Below are positions 1-8,512 of a stretch of DNA of 38,320 nt, one piece after another. This DNA is from Actinomadura darangshiensis. Lineage in GTDB: Bacteria; Actinomycetota; Actinomycetes; Streptosporangiales; Streptosporangiaceae. The translations under genes and the position numbers were made by a program. The notes under the pieces were generated by a model, which searched no databases, was not told where the DNA came from, and worked only from the letters and a program-made list of their open reading frames with translations. The stretch is taken from NCBI RefSeq assembly GCF_004349235.1, contig NZ_SMKY01000057.1:1-38320 (forward strand). The letters are read 5' to 3'. Within the stretch, counting starts at the first letter, position 1. Every line of letters starts with the position of its first letter.

Positions 1-2145
1 GGCCGGGACGGCGTGACGGTGCGGGCCCTGCGCCCGCTGGCGGAGAAGGTCGAGGTCGTCCTGCCGAACGGCGACCGGCATCCGCTCCGCCACTTCCACC
101 AGGGGCTGTTCACCGGGACGCTGCCGGACGGGTCGTCCCTCTCGGGCGACGACGGGAGCAAGGCGCCGCTCGCCGTCCCCGACTACCGGCTCGCCGTCAC
201 CTACGGGGACGGCATCGAGACGGTCCAGGACGATTCGTACCGGCATCTGCCGACGCTCGGCGAACTCGACCTGCACCTGATCGGCGAGGGCCGGCACGAG
301 GAGCTGTGGCAGGCGCTCGGCGCGCGGGTCCGCTCCTACGCGTCCGCGTTCGGGACCGTGTACGGGACGGGTTTCGCGGTGTGGGCGCCGACGGCGCGCG
401 GCGTGCGCGTGGTCGGCGACTTCAACCACTGGGACGGCCGCGCCTACCCGATGCGGTCGCTCGGCTCCACCGGCGTCTGGGAGCTGTTCATCCCGGGCGT
501 GGGCGACGGCATGTGCTACAAGTACGAGATCCTCGGCGCGGACGGTGTGTGGCGCACCAAGGCCGACCCCATGGCGCAGTTCACCGAACGTCCTCCCGCG
601 ACGGCGTCCCGTGTGTACACGTCGTCCTACGAGTGGGGCGACGGCGACTGGATGGACGGCCGCAAGGAGCACGACTGGCTGCACGAGCCCATGAGCGTGT
701 ACGAGGTGCACCTCGGGTCGTGGCGGCCTGGGCTCGGCTACAAGGAACTGGCCGAGAACCTGACCGAGTACGTGCGCGACATGGGTTTCACGCACGTGCA
801 ACTGCTGCCGGTCGCCGAGCACCCGTACGGACCGTCCTGGGGCTACCAGGTGACGTCCTACTACGCGCCTACGGCGCGGTTCGGCAGCCCGGACGACTTC
901 CGCCATCTCATCGACCGCCTCCACCAGGCGGGTATCGGCGTCATCATGGACTGGGTGCCGGCCCACTTCCCCAAGGACGAGTGGGCGCTGGCACGGTTCG
1001 ACGGCACCGCCCTGTACGAGCACGACGATCCGGCGCGCGGCGAGCATCCCGACTGGGGGACGCTCGTGTTCAACTTCGGGCGCGCCGAGGTCCGCAACTT
1101 CCTGGTGGCGAACGCGTCGTTCTGGCTGGAGGAGTTCCACATCGACGGGCTGCGCGTGGACGCCGTCGCCTCCATGCTGTACCTGGACTACTCGCGCGAA
1201 GAGGGCGAGTGGACGCCCAACATCTACGGCGGCCGCGAGAACCTGGAGGCCATCTCCTTCCTCCAGGAGATGAACGCGACGGTCTACAAGCGCAACCCCG
1301 GCATCATGACGATCGCGGAGGAGTCGACGGCCTGGCCCGGCGTGTCCCGTCCGACGCATCTGGGCGGGCTCGGCTTCGGGTTCAAGTGGAACATGGGCTG
1401 GATGCACGACACGCTCGAGTACATGCGGCACGAGCCCGTGTTCCGGCACTACCACCACAACGAGATCACGTTCTCGCTGGTGTACGCGTTCTCGGAGAAC
1501 TACGTCCTGCCGCTGTCGCATGACGAGGTCGTCCACGGCAAGGGGTCGCTGCTGAGCAAGATGCCGGGCGACGGCTGGCAGCAGTTCGCCGGGCTCCGCG
1601 CGCTGCTCGCCTACATGTGGTCGCATCCCGGCAAGCAGCTGCTGTTCATGGGGCAGGAGTTCGGGCAGGGCGCCGAATGGGCGGAGGAACGCCCGCTGGA
1701 CTGGTGGCTGATGGAGAACGCCGCCGAGGGCGCCAACCATCTGGGGCTGCAGAAGCTCGTCCGCGAACTCAACCGCGCCTACCAGGCGGAGCCCGCACTG
1801 TGGACGCGCGACAGCGACCACGAGGGTTTCCGCTGGATCGACGGCAACGACGCGGGCGGAAACACGCTTTCGTACCTGCGCTATGGGACGTCCCAGGGCG
1901 GTGAGCCACCGGTGATGGCGTGCGTCATCAATTTCGCTGGGAACCCGCACGAGGACTACCGGCTCGGCCTTCCGCGTGAGGGCGCCTGGCGCGAGGTCGT
2001 CAACACCGACGCCTACGAGTACGGCGGCAGCGGTGTCGGCAACCTCGGCCGCGTCGAGGCGACCACCGAGCCCTGGCACGGGCTGCCCGCGTCAGCGGCG
2101 ATACGTGTTCCGCCCCTGGGCGCGGTCTGGCTCGCCCCTGAATAG
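1..2145 (+). CDS. glgB: 1,4-alpha-glucan branching enzyme (5' end outside window)
   Basis: Glycogen branching enzyme of family GH13; it moves alpha-1,4-glucan segments to form alpha-1,6 branches in the cytoplasm. The reading frame is open from base 1 ([12 protein letters not shown]), so the GTG at 13 is unlikely to be the start and the N-terminus lies before the window. Numbering from that GTG, an N-terminal CBM48-like domain (about 100-205) is followed by the catalytic barrel. The expected active-site motifs are visible: nucleophile in GLRVDAV (D383), acid/base in IAEEST (E436) and the third acidic residue in PLSHDEV (D504). The C-terminal all-beta domain is complete and ends at TAG 2143-2145. 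The visible 710 residues are close to the usual length of about 730. The next gene starts 10 bp later. Identification is very secure. Confidence 0.97.
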   Translation, partial: GRDGVTVRALRPLAEKVEVVLPNGDRHPLRHFHQGLFTGTLPDGSSLSGDDGSKAPLAVPDYRLAVTYGDGIETVQDDSYRHLPTLGELDLHLIGEGRHEELWQALGARVRSYASAFGTVYGTGFAVWAPTARGVRVVGDFNHWDGRAYPMRSLGSTGVWELFIPGVGDGMCYKYEILGADGVWRTKADPMAQFTERPPATASRVYTSSYEWGDGDWMDGRKEHDWLHEPMSVYEVHLGSWRPGLGYKELAENLTEYVRDMGFTHVQLLPVAEHPYGPSWGYQVTSYYAPTARFGSPDDFRHLIDRLHQAGIGVIMDWVPAHFPKDEWALARFDGTALYEHDDPARGEHPDWGTLVFNFGRAEVRNFLVANASFWLEEFHIDGLRVDAVASMLYLDYSREEGEWTPNIYGGRENLEAISFLQEMNATVYKRNPGIMTIAEESTAWPGVSRPTHLGGLGFGFKWNMGWMHDTLEYMRHEPVFRHYHHNEITFSLVYAFSENYVLPLSHDEVVHGKGSLLSKMPGDGWQQFAGLRALLAYMWSHPGKQLLFMGQEFGQGAEWAEERPLDWWLMENAAEGANHLGLQKLVRELNRAYQAEPALWTRDSDHEGFRWIDGNDAGGNTLSYLRYGTSQGGEPPVMACVINFAGNPHEDYRLGLPREGAWREVVNTDAYEYGGSGVGNLGRVEATTEPWHGLPASAAIRVPPLGAVWLAPE

Positions 2146-2154
2146 TCTGTCGGG

Positions 2155-2505
2155 ATGCGTCTGCACATCGTCCCGGGACAGTTCATGGTGGAGCACCTCC
2201 CACACGCGACGTTCCCGGAGGACGACGAATGGGTCGCGCTCGTACGCGCCCCAGAGGGGCTGACCGTGGTCCGGGACGCGTCACCGTTCGTGGAGACGGA
2301 ACGCTGGGTCGGCTTCTACGGCGACACCGCCCACTCCCTGGACACGCCCGGCATGCTCGCGGGGGTCGTGGGGCCGCTCGCCGAGGCCGGGGTGCCCGTC
2401 TTCGTGACCTCGACCTACCACGCCGACCTGGTCCTCGTCCCGGAGCACCGGCTGAAGGAGGCCACGGCCGCGCTGCGCGACGCCGGGCACGGCGTCGAGG
2501 CCTGA
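2155..2505 (+). CDS. Small ACT-domain-like protein
   Basis: A 116-residue protein starting at ATG 2155, ten bases after the glgB stop. The sequence (MRLHIVPGQFMVEHLP..., then GLTVVRD, then GVPVFVTSTYHADLVLVPE) resembles the small amino-acid-sensing ACT/CASTOR-like proteins annotated in many actinomycetes: two short beta-alpha-beta-like units, and a C-terminal segment in which a predicted regulatory fold would bind a small ligand. No catalytic motif or membrane segment is visible. The ligand and partner are unknown, and co-transcription with glgB is inferred only from spacing. The assignment to the ACT superfamily rests on recall of the family pattern rather than on a search. Confidence 0.8.
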   Translation: MRLHIVPGQFMVEHLPHATFPEDDEWVALVRAPEGLTVVRDASPFVETERWVGFYGDTAHSLDTPGMLAGVVGPLAEAGVPVFVTSTYHADLVLVPEHRLKEATAALRDAGHGVEA

Positions 2506-2517
2506 CCGCGCCGAGGA

Positions 2518-3375
2518 CTAGAGGCGTCCCAGGAGCCAGCGCGGGCCGGTGACGGCGGCGCCTGCGGCCTCGCAGCGTGCGCGCAACTCGCGGTCGGCCG
2601 TGACGACCAGGTGGTCGCTGCCCGGCCCGCCCTGCTTGACGAGGTCGACGATCTGGTCGTCGCCGCTGCCGGGCGCGGCCACGACCCGCACGCCGTTGGA
2701 CGGCTCGTCCGCCACGCCCCGCGCGGCGCCCTCGACGACCAGCACGACTTCGGGGAAGCAGCGGTCGAACGGGAAGACCCCCTCCGGGAGGCCGCGTACA
2801 CCGCCGCCCAGCTTCTTCAGGTCGTCGCGCAGCCGCGCGTTCGCGCCCGCCCTGTCCTTCCACCAGCCGTCGGCGCGGGCGCCCACGACGTTCGCCGCGT
2901 CCACGACGAGGACGAGCCCCTTCATCGCGTCCTGCAGGCGGGGCCAGGAGCGCGCGAACGGCTCGAACAGCTTGCGGTCGGTGACCTCGTCCTCCCGCAC
3001 CCACTCGGCCCTGCGGGTCTCCCGCGACGCGGGGTCCACGTGGACGCGCCTGGACAGCGAGCCGATCACGGACGTGAACGACCAGCCGCCGTGGTCCTCG
3101 ACGCTCGTCCCGTGGACGTCCAGGATCCGGGTGTCGAGCGTGCACTCCTCGCGCGTCTCCCGGAGCGCGCCGGCGACGGTGTCCTCGTGGCTGTGCAGGG
3201 CGCCGCCGAACATGCCCCACGTCCCGCCGCCGATCCCCCACCACGCGCGCTGCTGGAGGAGCACCCACACCCGGCCCTCGGCGTCGCGGTGGTAGGCGAG
3301 CAGGCCGGCCGCGCCGAACCGTCCCCAGTGCGTGTGGCCCTGCCCGCATCCGGCCCAGCCGTCGCCGTCACCCAT
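2518..3375 (-). CDS. Nudix hydrolase fused to a NYN/PIN-like domain
   Basis: A 285-residue two-domain protein. The open frame runs further upstream, but ATG 3375 (MGDGDGWAGCGQG) is the sensible start because upstream residues are low-complexity and overlap the divergent gene. Residues about 20-150 are a Nudix domain with the box G58-x5-E64-x7-RETREECTL (72-80); the canonical Gly near the end of the box is Thr79. Nudix enzymes hydrolyse nucleoside diphosphates linked to another moiety, and the substrate here is unknown. Residues about 152-285 look like a NYN/PIN-type nuclease fold with spaced acidic residues: VVDAANVVG (D159), GSGDDQIVDL (D239, D240) and VVTADREL (D261). A combined role in nucleotide or RNA end processing is inference. 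It is divergent from the thioesterase gene. Confidence 0.85.
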   Translation of the reverse strand: MGDGDGWAGCGQGHTHWGRFGAAGLLAYHRDAEGRVWVLLQQRAWWGIGGGTWGMFGGALHSHEDTVAGALRETREECTLDTRILDVHGTSVEDHGGWSFTSVIGSLSRRVHVDPASRETRRAEWVREDEVTDRKLFEPFARSWPRLQDAMKGLVLVVDAANVVGARADGWWKDRAGANARLRDDLKKLGGGVRGLPEGVFPFDRCFPEVVLVVEGAARGVADEPSNGVRVVAAPGSGDDQIVDLVKQGGPGSDHLVVTADRELRARCEAAGAAVTGPRWLLGRL

Positions 3376-3472
3376 GCGTCCGACCCTAGCGCCGGACATC
3401 GGTGACGAACGGCACAGTGTCGCGCCCAGCGATCTCCGAATACCATTCGGGCATCCCACTAAGGAGAACGAG

Positions 3473-3961
3473 TTGAGCGTGGAGGCGGGCCCGGAGGCCC
3501 TGCGGCGGGCGGCCGGGCTGTGGAACACGCTGTCCGGGGCGGAGTTCATCCGGGAGATGATCGGCCGGCAACTGCCCGACTTCTCCGACATCTCCGATTT
3601 CATCGGGCAGCAGGTGCGGGACGCCGAGCCCGGCCGGGTGGAGATCGCGTGGACGCCCGGAGAGAAGCTCTGCAACCCCGGCGGCGCCGTCCACGGCGGC
3701 TACATCGCGATGATCCTCGACAACGCGGTCTGCCTCGCCGCGGCCAGCACCGGCGAGCGGTTCACGCCGATGCTCACCCTCAACCTCAGCATCGACTACC
3801 TGCGCGGCGTCAAGGCGGACCAGACCTACACCGTCACCGGGACGTGCGTGCACCCGGGCGCCACCCGCATGGTCTCCAACGCCGTGATCATCGACGCGCG
3901 CGGCCGCCCGGTCGCCCAGGCGTCCGCCAGCGTGATCCCCAACAAGGCCTTCGCGCGCTGA
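3473..3961 (+). CDS. PaaI-family hotdog thioesterase
   Basis: A 162-residue hotdog-fold acyl-CoA thioesterase. The open frame begins at a GTG at 3332, but the convincing start is TTG 3473: a strong ribosome binding site AAGGAG lies at 3461-3466, and the protein then begins LSVEAGPEALRRAAGLWNTL (initiator Met). The family signature is clear in GEKLCNPGGAVHGGYIAMILDNAV, with the hotdog helix following, then the strand STGERFTPMLTLNLSIDYLRG. The enzyme would hydrolyse a thioester in the cytoplasm; the acyl group is unknown. The intergenic space to the divergent Nudix gene is 97 bp, enough for both promoters. The sppA gene follows 35 bp downstream. Confidence 0.88.
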   Translation: MSVEAGPEALRRAAGLWNTLSGAEFIREMIGRQLPDFSDISDFIGQQVRDAEPGRVEIAWTPGEKLCNPGGAVHGGYIAMILDNAVCLAAASTGERFTPMLTLNLSIDYLRGVKADQTYTVTGTCVHPGATRMVSNAVIIDARGRPVAQASASVIPNKAFAR

Positions 3962-3996
3962 CGCCCGGAGCGGGGAACGGCACATAGGCTGGGGCC

Positions 3997-5700
3997 ATGG
4001 TTGATCCCGGCACAGTCGTCAACGTGATCAAACAGGCCCGCGACCGGCGGACGGCCCCGCTGATCCTCGAACTGGACCTCACCGAGGGCATCGTGGAGAC
4101 CGCGCCGTCCGACCCGATCTCGGCGATCCTGTCCATGCGCCGCACGGGCCTGCGGGACGTCCTGGACGGGCTGCGCCGCGCCCGCACCGACAGCCGGGTG
4201 CGCGCCCTCGTCGTGAAGGTCACCGGCGGCGTCGGGCTGGCGATGGCGCAGGAGCTGCGCGAGGCCGTCCAGGCGCTGCGGGACGCGGGCAAGCTCACCG
4301 TCGCGTGGGCGGAGACGTTCGGCGAGAGCGGCCGCGGCACCGTCCCGTTCTACCTGGCCACCGGGTTCGACAAGGTCTACCTGCAGCCGACCGGCGAGGT
4401 CGGGCTCACCGGCGTCGCGCTGGAGGAGCCGTTCTTCGCGGGCGCCCTGGAGAAGGCGGGCGTCCAGCCCCGGTTCGCCAAGCGGTACGAGTACAAGACC
4501 ATGGCGAACACGTTCATGGAGAAGACCTACACGCCCGAGCACGAGGAGTCCTCGCAGCGGCTCGTCACCTCGCTCGGCGAGCAGATCACCGCCGGCATCG
4601 CCGCCGCCCGCGGCCTCCCCGAGGACAGGGTCCGCGAGCTCACCGACCACGGCCCGCTGCTCGCCGCCGAGGCGCTGGAGGAGAACCTGGTCGACCACCT
4701 CGGCTACCGCGACGAGGTGTACGCCGCCCTGCGCGAGGAGTTCGGGGCGGAGGCGCAGCTGCGCTTCGTCGCCCGCTACAACCGCGCGCACAGCCTCGCG
4801 AGCCGCCTCCCGCAGCCCGGCAAGCAGGACGTCGTCGCGTTCATCAACGGGCAGGGCCCCATCCGGCTCGGCCGCAGCGGCCGCGGCGGCCCGCTCCCGA
4901 ACTCGGGCCCGGCGATGGGCTCGGACACGATCGGCGCCGCGTTCCGCGCCGCCGTGAAGGACGACCGCGTCAAGGCGATCGTGTTCCGGGTGAACAGCCC
5001 GGGCGGCTCCGCCGTCGCCTCCGACACGATCTGGCGCGAGGTGGTCCTCGCCCGCCGCGCCGGCAAGCCGGTGGTCATCTCGATGGGCAACGTCGCCGCG
5101 TCCGGCGGCTACTACGTCTCGATGGCCGCCGACGCGATCGTCGCGCAGCCCGGCACCATCACCGGCTCCATCGGCGTCGTCGTCGGCAAGGCCGTGGTGA
5201 ACGACCTCCTCGACCGCGTCGGCATCGGCCTCGGCTCCGTCGCCGACGGCGACCACGCCCGCATGTTCAGCGCCACCAAGGACTTCAGCGACTCCGAGTG
5301 GGAGCGCGTCAACGCCTCCCTCGACAAGATCTACGACGACTTCACCGCGAAGGTCGCCGAGGGCCGCGACCTGTCCCGCGAACGCGTCCACGAACTGGCC
5401 CGCGGCCGCGTCTGGACGGGCGCCGACGCCAAGGACAACGGCCTCGTCGACGAGCTCGGCGGCATCGACCTGGCCCTCGACCTGGCCCGCAAGAAGTCCG
5501 GCCTCGCCTCGGACGCCCCGGTCCGCCTCTACCCGCACTCCTCGCCCCTGGAGCGGCTGCGCCCGCCGGAGTCCAGCGAGGACCGCACCGCCGCGTCCGC
5601 CCGCTTCGACGCCTGGGGCTCCCTCGGCGGCCTCGCCGCCCGCCTGGGCCTGCCCGCCGCCGGCCCGCTCACCCTGCCCGGCGCCTGGGAGATCCGCTGA
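3997..5700 (+). CDS. sppA: Signal peptide peptidase SppA, double-domain form
   Basis: A 567-residue serine peptidase of family S49 in the long two-domain form. Members degrade leftover signal peptides with a Ser-Lys dyad, the Lys supplied by the N-terminal repeat and the Ser by the C-terminal repeat. Candidate residues are visible: K167 in KRYEYKTMANTF and S369 in GNVAASGGYYVSMAADA. The oligomer-forming motif NSPGG is at about 333-337. No N-terminal transmembrane helix is evident (MVDPGTVVNVIKQARDRR), so it may be peripheral or cytoplasmic, unlike the membrane-anchored E. coli enzyme. The stop codon overlaps the probable CTG start of the next gene, suggesting translational coupling. Start ATG 3997 agrees with the family N-terminus. 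Confidence 0.93.
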   Translation: MVDPGTVVNVIKQARDRRTAPLILELDLTEGIVETAPSDPISAILSMRRTGLRDVLDGLRRARTDSRVRALVVKVTGGVGLAMAQELREAVQALRDAGKLTVAWAETFGESGRGTVPFYLATGFDKVYLQPTGEVGLTGVALEEPFFAGALEKAGVQPRFAKRYEYKTMANTFMEKTYTPEHEESSQRLVTSLGEQITAGIAAARGLPEDRVRELTDHGPLLAAEALEENLVDHLGYRDEVYAALREEFGAEAQLRFVARYNRAHSLASRLPQPGKQDVVAFINGQGPIRLGRSGRGGPLPNSGPAMGSDTIGAAFRAAVKDDRVKAIVFRVNSPGGSAVASDTIWREVVLARRAGKPVVISMGNVAASGGYYVSMAADAIVAQPGTITGSIGVVVGKAVVNDLLDRVGIGLGSVADGDHARMFSATKDFSDSEWERVNASLDKIYDDFTAKVAEGRDLSRERVHELARGRVWTGADAKDNGLVDELGGIDLALDLARKKSGLASDAPVRLYPHSSPLERLRPPESSEDRTAASARFDAWGSLGGLAARLGLPAAGPLTLPGAWEIR

Positions 5701-6170
5701 ACACGGGCTTCGCCGAGGCCGTCGCGGGCTTCGCCACGGGCGTGGTCGTCCTGACCGTCCGCGACGGCCGCGACGACCTCGGCACCACGGTCACCTCGTT
5801 CATGTCGGTGTCCCTGGATCCCCCGATGGTCCTGGCGAGCGTGTCCACGACCTCTTACCTCACCGAGGTCCTGACCCGCCAACCCCGCTGGGCGGCGACG
5901 ATCCTGTCGGCGAACCAGCGGGCCCTGGCAGGCCGCTTCGCCTCCGAGGGCCGCCCCAGCGCCCGGATCCTCCTCGCAAGCCTCCCCCACCACCGCGGCG
6001 AACACTCGGACGCCCTCATCCCGGAAACGGGCGTCGCGGCCCTGGAATGCGAAACCCGCCACATCCTGGAATCCGGCGACCACACCCTCTTCACCGCCGA
6101 AGCCCTCGCCACGGACTACACGACCCGCGACCAAGAACCCCTGATCAGAGTCAACCGCCGCTACCTCTAG
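5697..6170 (+). CDS. Flavin reductase-like FMN-binding protein (probable CTG start)
   Basis: About 157 residues of a flavin reductase domain: FAEAVAGFATGVVVLTV, then TSFMSVSLDPPMVLASVS, and a C-terminal region with DHTLFTAEALATDY and the ending EPLIRVNRRYL. Members reduce FMN with NAD(P)H or bind FMN as partners of two-component monooxygenases. No ATG, GTG or TTG fits before the conserved N-terminus. The first in-frame GTG (5742) would remove half of the FATGV motif. CTG 5697 overlaps the sppA stop as CTGA and is preceded by GGGAGA (5687-5692), so a non-canonical CTG start with translational coupling is the simplest reading; a small sequence error is the alternative. Its TAG overlaps the opposing stop of the ferritin gene in a 4-bp CTAG. 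Confidence 0.82.
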   Translation: MNTGFAEAVAGFATGVVVLTVRDGRDDLGTTVTSFMSVSLDPPMVLASVSTTSYLTEVLTRQPRWAATILSANQRALAGRFASEGRPSARILLASLPHHRGEHSDALIPETGVAALECETRHILESGDHTLFTAEALATDYTTRDQEPLIRVNRRYL

Positions 6171-6703
6171 CCCTTGGGGAGGCGTTCGAGGAGGCCGCGG
6201 AGGTCGTCGGCGTGTTCTTCCTCCTGCGCCAGGATGCGCTCGAAGACGCGCTTGGTCGTGGGGTCGCCGTCGCCGAGCCACTGGACGATCTCGGTGTAGG
6301 ACGCGATGGCGATGCGCTCCGCGACCAGGTCCTCCTTGATCATCTCGACGAGGTCGAGGCTGGCGTCGTACTCGGCGTGCGCGCGGGTGGTGAGGGTGTC
6401 GGGCGAGAAGTCGGGGTCGCCGCCGAGCTGGACGATCCGCTCGGCCAGCATGTCGGCGTGCTGCTGCTCCTCGGCCGCGTGCTGGAGGAACTCGCCCGCG
6501 ACGGCCTCGGCGTGGATGCCGGTGGCCGTGTAGTAGTGCCGCTTGTAGCGCAGCGTGCACACGATCTCGGTGGCCAGCGCCTCGTTGCACACCTGGATCA
6601 CGCGCGTGACGTCCGCGCCGTAGGCCTCGGTGATCGGGCCTTTGTCGATCTCCTGGCGGGCGCGCTCACGCAGGGTCTTGATGTCCGTCAGGAACTCAGC
6701 CAT
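6167..6703 (-). CDS. Bacterioferritin-like ferritin
   Basis: A 178-residue four-helix-bundle ferritin-like protein, starting at ATG 6703 with ribosome binding site GGAGG seven bases upstream. Candidate di-iron ligands are spaced as in bacterioferritin: E46 in ALATEIVCTLRYKRHYY, the ExxH pair E79/H82 in AAEEQQHADML, E129 in DLVAERIAIASY, and a second ExxH E161/H164 in AQEEEHADDL. It would oxidise Fe(II) and store iron or protect DNA in the cytoplasm. Length (usual about 155-180) is normal. The methionine that ligates haem in classical Bfr is not obvious at the expected place, so it may be a haem-free member. It faces the flavin reductase convergently. Iron release by the flavin reductase is an attractive but unproven link. 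Confidence 0.9.
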   Translation of the reverse strand: MAEFLTDIKTLRERARQEIDKGPITEAYGADVTRVIQVCNEALATEIVCTLRYKRHYYTATGIHAEAVAGEFLQHAAEEQQHADMLAERIVQLGGDPDFSPDTLTTRAHAEYDASLDLVEMIKEDLVAERIAIASYTEIVQWLGDGDPTTKRVFERILAQEEEHADDLRGLLERLPKG

Positions 6704-6969
6704 TCGGGGGCCTCCACAGTCGACTACTGCGCCCCCTCTACCCGACGACCCGCTTTCCACACTGCGGCGGGGCGACGGGGGCGACGGCGTCCAAGAGGCG
6801 GCGGGTGCCCGGGTAGGGGCTGCCGGATGGAGGCACCAACGCCCGGCCGGAGTGCTCGGCCGGCCGCCGACACACGAGAAGACTCCATTCTCTCCTCCAC
6901 TCTGCACACGAGTCTGCACGTGCAAACGAGCCGCGACTGACACAATGCACGAGATTCTCACTCGACAGA

Positions 6970-6990
6970 AACATCGCATGGCGCGATGTT
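6970..6990. promoter_or_regulatory. Inverted repeat, candidate operator
   Basis: A perfect inverted repeat AACATCGC-(5)-GCGATGTT lies in the lower-GC gap between the ferritin and sigma factor genes. Arms of 8 bp around a 5-bp spacer fit a dimeric repressor site. It lies 267 bp upstream of the ferritin start and about 510 bp upstream of the sigma factor, so which gene it would control is open. Confidence 0.4.
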
Positions 6991-7265
6991 CGCGTGAAAC
7001 AAGGCCTGTTCGACTTTGCCGCCAGCAACGTGGGACACAACTCTCGCTGGCCAGAGGGCCCGCAGCGAAAGGCTTACTGTAATTTTCACCGAGTTCGGCC
7101 ATTGGGCTAATGATCGCTTAACGGCGGATCTTCCGATTGGCGACCGAGCACTGCCGACCGGGATATGCTTCCGATCAATCGACGCCCGTTTTGGCGGCTT
7201 TGTGATGGACGAAGCGTCCGATAGGGCGTGTAAGGCACCCTCGTCATTGATACGAGGAACACACC

Positions 7266-7382
7266 ATGCCGGTTGAGACGGCCAGGCGGCGCCCACCACC
7301 CTCGGGCGTTCCGGCCGACCCGGGCGCCGAGCCCGGCTCACCGGCGGCCCCGACCGCGGCACCGCGCCCACAACGGCGGTGA
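7266..7382 (+). CDS. Possible short leader ORF (38 codons), doubtful
   Basis: ATG 7266 is preceded by an acceptable ribosome binding site, GAGGAA (7254-7259), and encodes a Pro/Ala/Arg-rich peptide starting MPVETARRRPPPSG and ending at TGA 7380-7382. The ribosome binding site falls in the right arm of an inverted repeat, CCTCGT-(7)-ACGAGG at 7239-7257, which could sequester it in RNA. No homology is recognised. A high-GC non-coding stretch often produces such frames, so this is listed only because the start signal and hairpin coincide upstream of a sigma factor gene. Confidence 0.25.
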   Translation: MPVETARRRPPPSGVPADPGAEPGSPAAPTAAPRPQRR

Positions 7383-7499
7383 CGGCCGGGCACATGACGG
7401 CGGTCCCCCCGTGCGGAACAGCTGCGGGGAGACCCCGCCATGGGACGAGGCCCGGGCACCGCAGCCCGCTCACGGCCCACGTCCGGGAGGGGAGCTGAG

Positions 7500-8186
7500 A
7501 TGGGAGGCCTGCCTCACGACCCGCGCACCGAAGCGGGCTCCGATCCCGCCTCGGACCTGTTCGAGCACCTGCACGGCAAGTACCGGGAAAGGGTGCTGCG
7601 CTGCATCCGGCGGATCCTCGGCCGCTCCGGTATCGGCATCGACGATGTCGCCCAGGAGACGTGGATCAAGGTCTTCGAGAGGCTGGACGAGATTCGCACC
7701 AACCCCCGGGCCCACATCCTGACCATCGCGTCCCACGAGGCCGTCAACGCCATCAGGGAGGCGAGCCGGCTCAGGAGCCTTCTGGAGGAGTACGGGTCGC
7801 TCATGGACGAGAAGGAGCAAGAGCGGGCGCTGGAAGCCCTGGAGGCCGCCATGGCGAAGGAGGCCGGGCAGGACGGGGCAGCGGAGCAGGACGGGGCTGC
7901 CGCGCCGGACGCCCGCGACGACGCGTCCGCTCAGCGCAGGGCGCTCATCGAGCGGGCGTGGAGGGCCATGGACGAGCTCTCGCCGCGACAGCGCGCGGTC
8001 ATCTCGATGTGGATCGCCGAGGACCCGCCCCCCACCGGCGAGGAGATCGGGCATCACCTGGACATCGGCCGCAAGACCGCGGAGACCCATCGCCGCCGCG
8101 GCCTGCAGAACCTGCGCCGGGCTCTGGAGGACCAGGAACCTCCGGAGTCTTCTTCCGGAGGCGCAGAGGAAGGAGCGCAACGATGA
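7500..8186 (+). CDS. Sigma-70 family (ECF-like) RNA polymerase sigma factor
   Basis: A 228-residue sigma factor. ATG 7500 is preferred over the upstream in-frame ATG 7440 because GGGAGGGGAG precedes it with good spacing. Region 2 is seen in LFEHLHGKYRERVLRCIRRIL through DDVAQETWIKVFERLDEI and the following helix, and region 4 in AMDELSPRQRAVISMWIAED through IGHHLDIGRKTAETHRRRGLQNLRRAL, a helix-turn-helix. There is no region 1 or full region 3, as in ECF or other group IV factors. The linker (about residues 105-145) is unusually long and Ala/Glu/Asp-rich with a short repeated QDGAA unit. The following gene begins within its stop (ATGA overlap), the usual position for a cognate anti-sigma or signalling partner. 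The regulon is unknown. Confidence 0.88.
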   Translation: MGGLPHDPRTEAGSDPASDLFEHLHGKYRERVLRCIRRILGRSGIGIDDVAQETWIKVFERLDEIRTNPRAHILTIASHEAVNAIREASRLRSLLEEYGSLMDEKEQERALEALEAAMAKEAGQDGAAEQDGAAAPDARDDASAQRRALIERAWRAMDELSPRQRAVISMWIAEDPPPTGEEIGHHLDIGRKTAETHRRRGLQNLRRALEDQEPPESSSGGAEEGAQR

Positions 8187-8512
8187 AGCGAAGGAGGAAC
8201 CATCCCGCGACAGAATCCACCTGCCACGCCGTCACCGAACCGACCCGTGCGGAGCTGCGGCGGCTGCTGCGCGACGCCGTGAACGAGGAGATCGCGGCCG
8301 AGGCTGCCGATCCGGAGACCCGCGCGCGCGAGGTCGCCGAAATCCGCCGCATCGCCGGCCGACGGCGGGCCGCCGCCGGCCGCCGGCCACCGACACCGGG
8401 ACCGACCCGGATGCGAGCGCCGATCGGCTCGCGGAGGGTGCCGATCTCCACGGCGTACGGGGGCCGTCGCCGGCCGGGCGCTTACGGCGCACGGCCGTCG
8501 CCGCCACGGTGA
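8183..8512 (+). CDS. Sigma-coupled protein, likely frameshifted (N-terminal part)
   Basis: ATG 8183 overlaps the sigma factor stop as ATGA and follows AAGGAG, so translation is clearly coupled. The first 70 or so residues (RAELRRLLRDAVNEEIAAEAADPETRAREVAEIRRIAG) look like a genuine soluble helical segment. After about residue 72 the frame becomes low-complexity Arg/Pro-rich and stops at 8512. Meanwhile frame 1 (open from about 8392 to TGA 8665-8667) has no usable start of its own but encodes two hydrophobic stretches. A single-base loss, or -1 frameshifting, near 8375-8410 would join them into a protein of about 160 residues with a cytoplasmic N-terminus and membrane-spanning C-terminus. Its position suggests a sigma-factor partner, but no anti-sigma zinc motif is visible. 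Confidence 0.6.
   Translation: MKRRRNHPATESTCHAVTEPTRAELRRLLRDAVNEEIAAEAADPETRAREVAEIRRIAGRRRAAAGRRPPTPGPTRMRAPIGSRRVPISTAYGGRRRPGAYGARPSPPR

Larger units (their letters stand above)
6704..7499. other. Intergenic region of about 800 bp between ferritin and sigma factor genes
   Basis: This stretch separates the leftward ferritin gene from the rightward sigma factor gene. It has visibly lower GC than the surrounding genes, especially 6880-7270, as expected for a regulatory region. Open frames crossing it (for example 7016-7276 plus) have no recognisable protein pattern. It contains an 8-bp-arm inverted repeat at 6970-6990, a 6-bp-arm repeat at 7239-7257 and a doubtful short ORF at 7266-7382. 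No tRNA-like cloverleaf was seen. Confidence 0.6.

Noticed and set aside
3826..5538. 570-codon minus-strand frame opposite sppA
   Set aside because: Composition-driven shadow; sppA on the plus strand has all catalytic motifs.
7005..7016. GTTCGACT, resembling a StrR-type binding half-site
   Set aside because: Only one arm is present and it lies far from the NRPS cluster; chance occurrence is likely.
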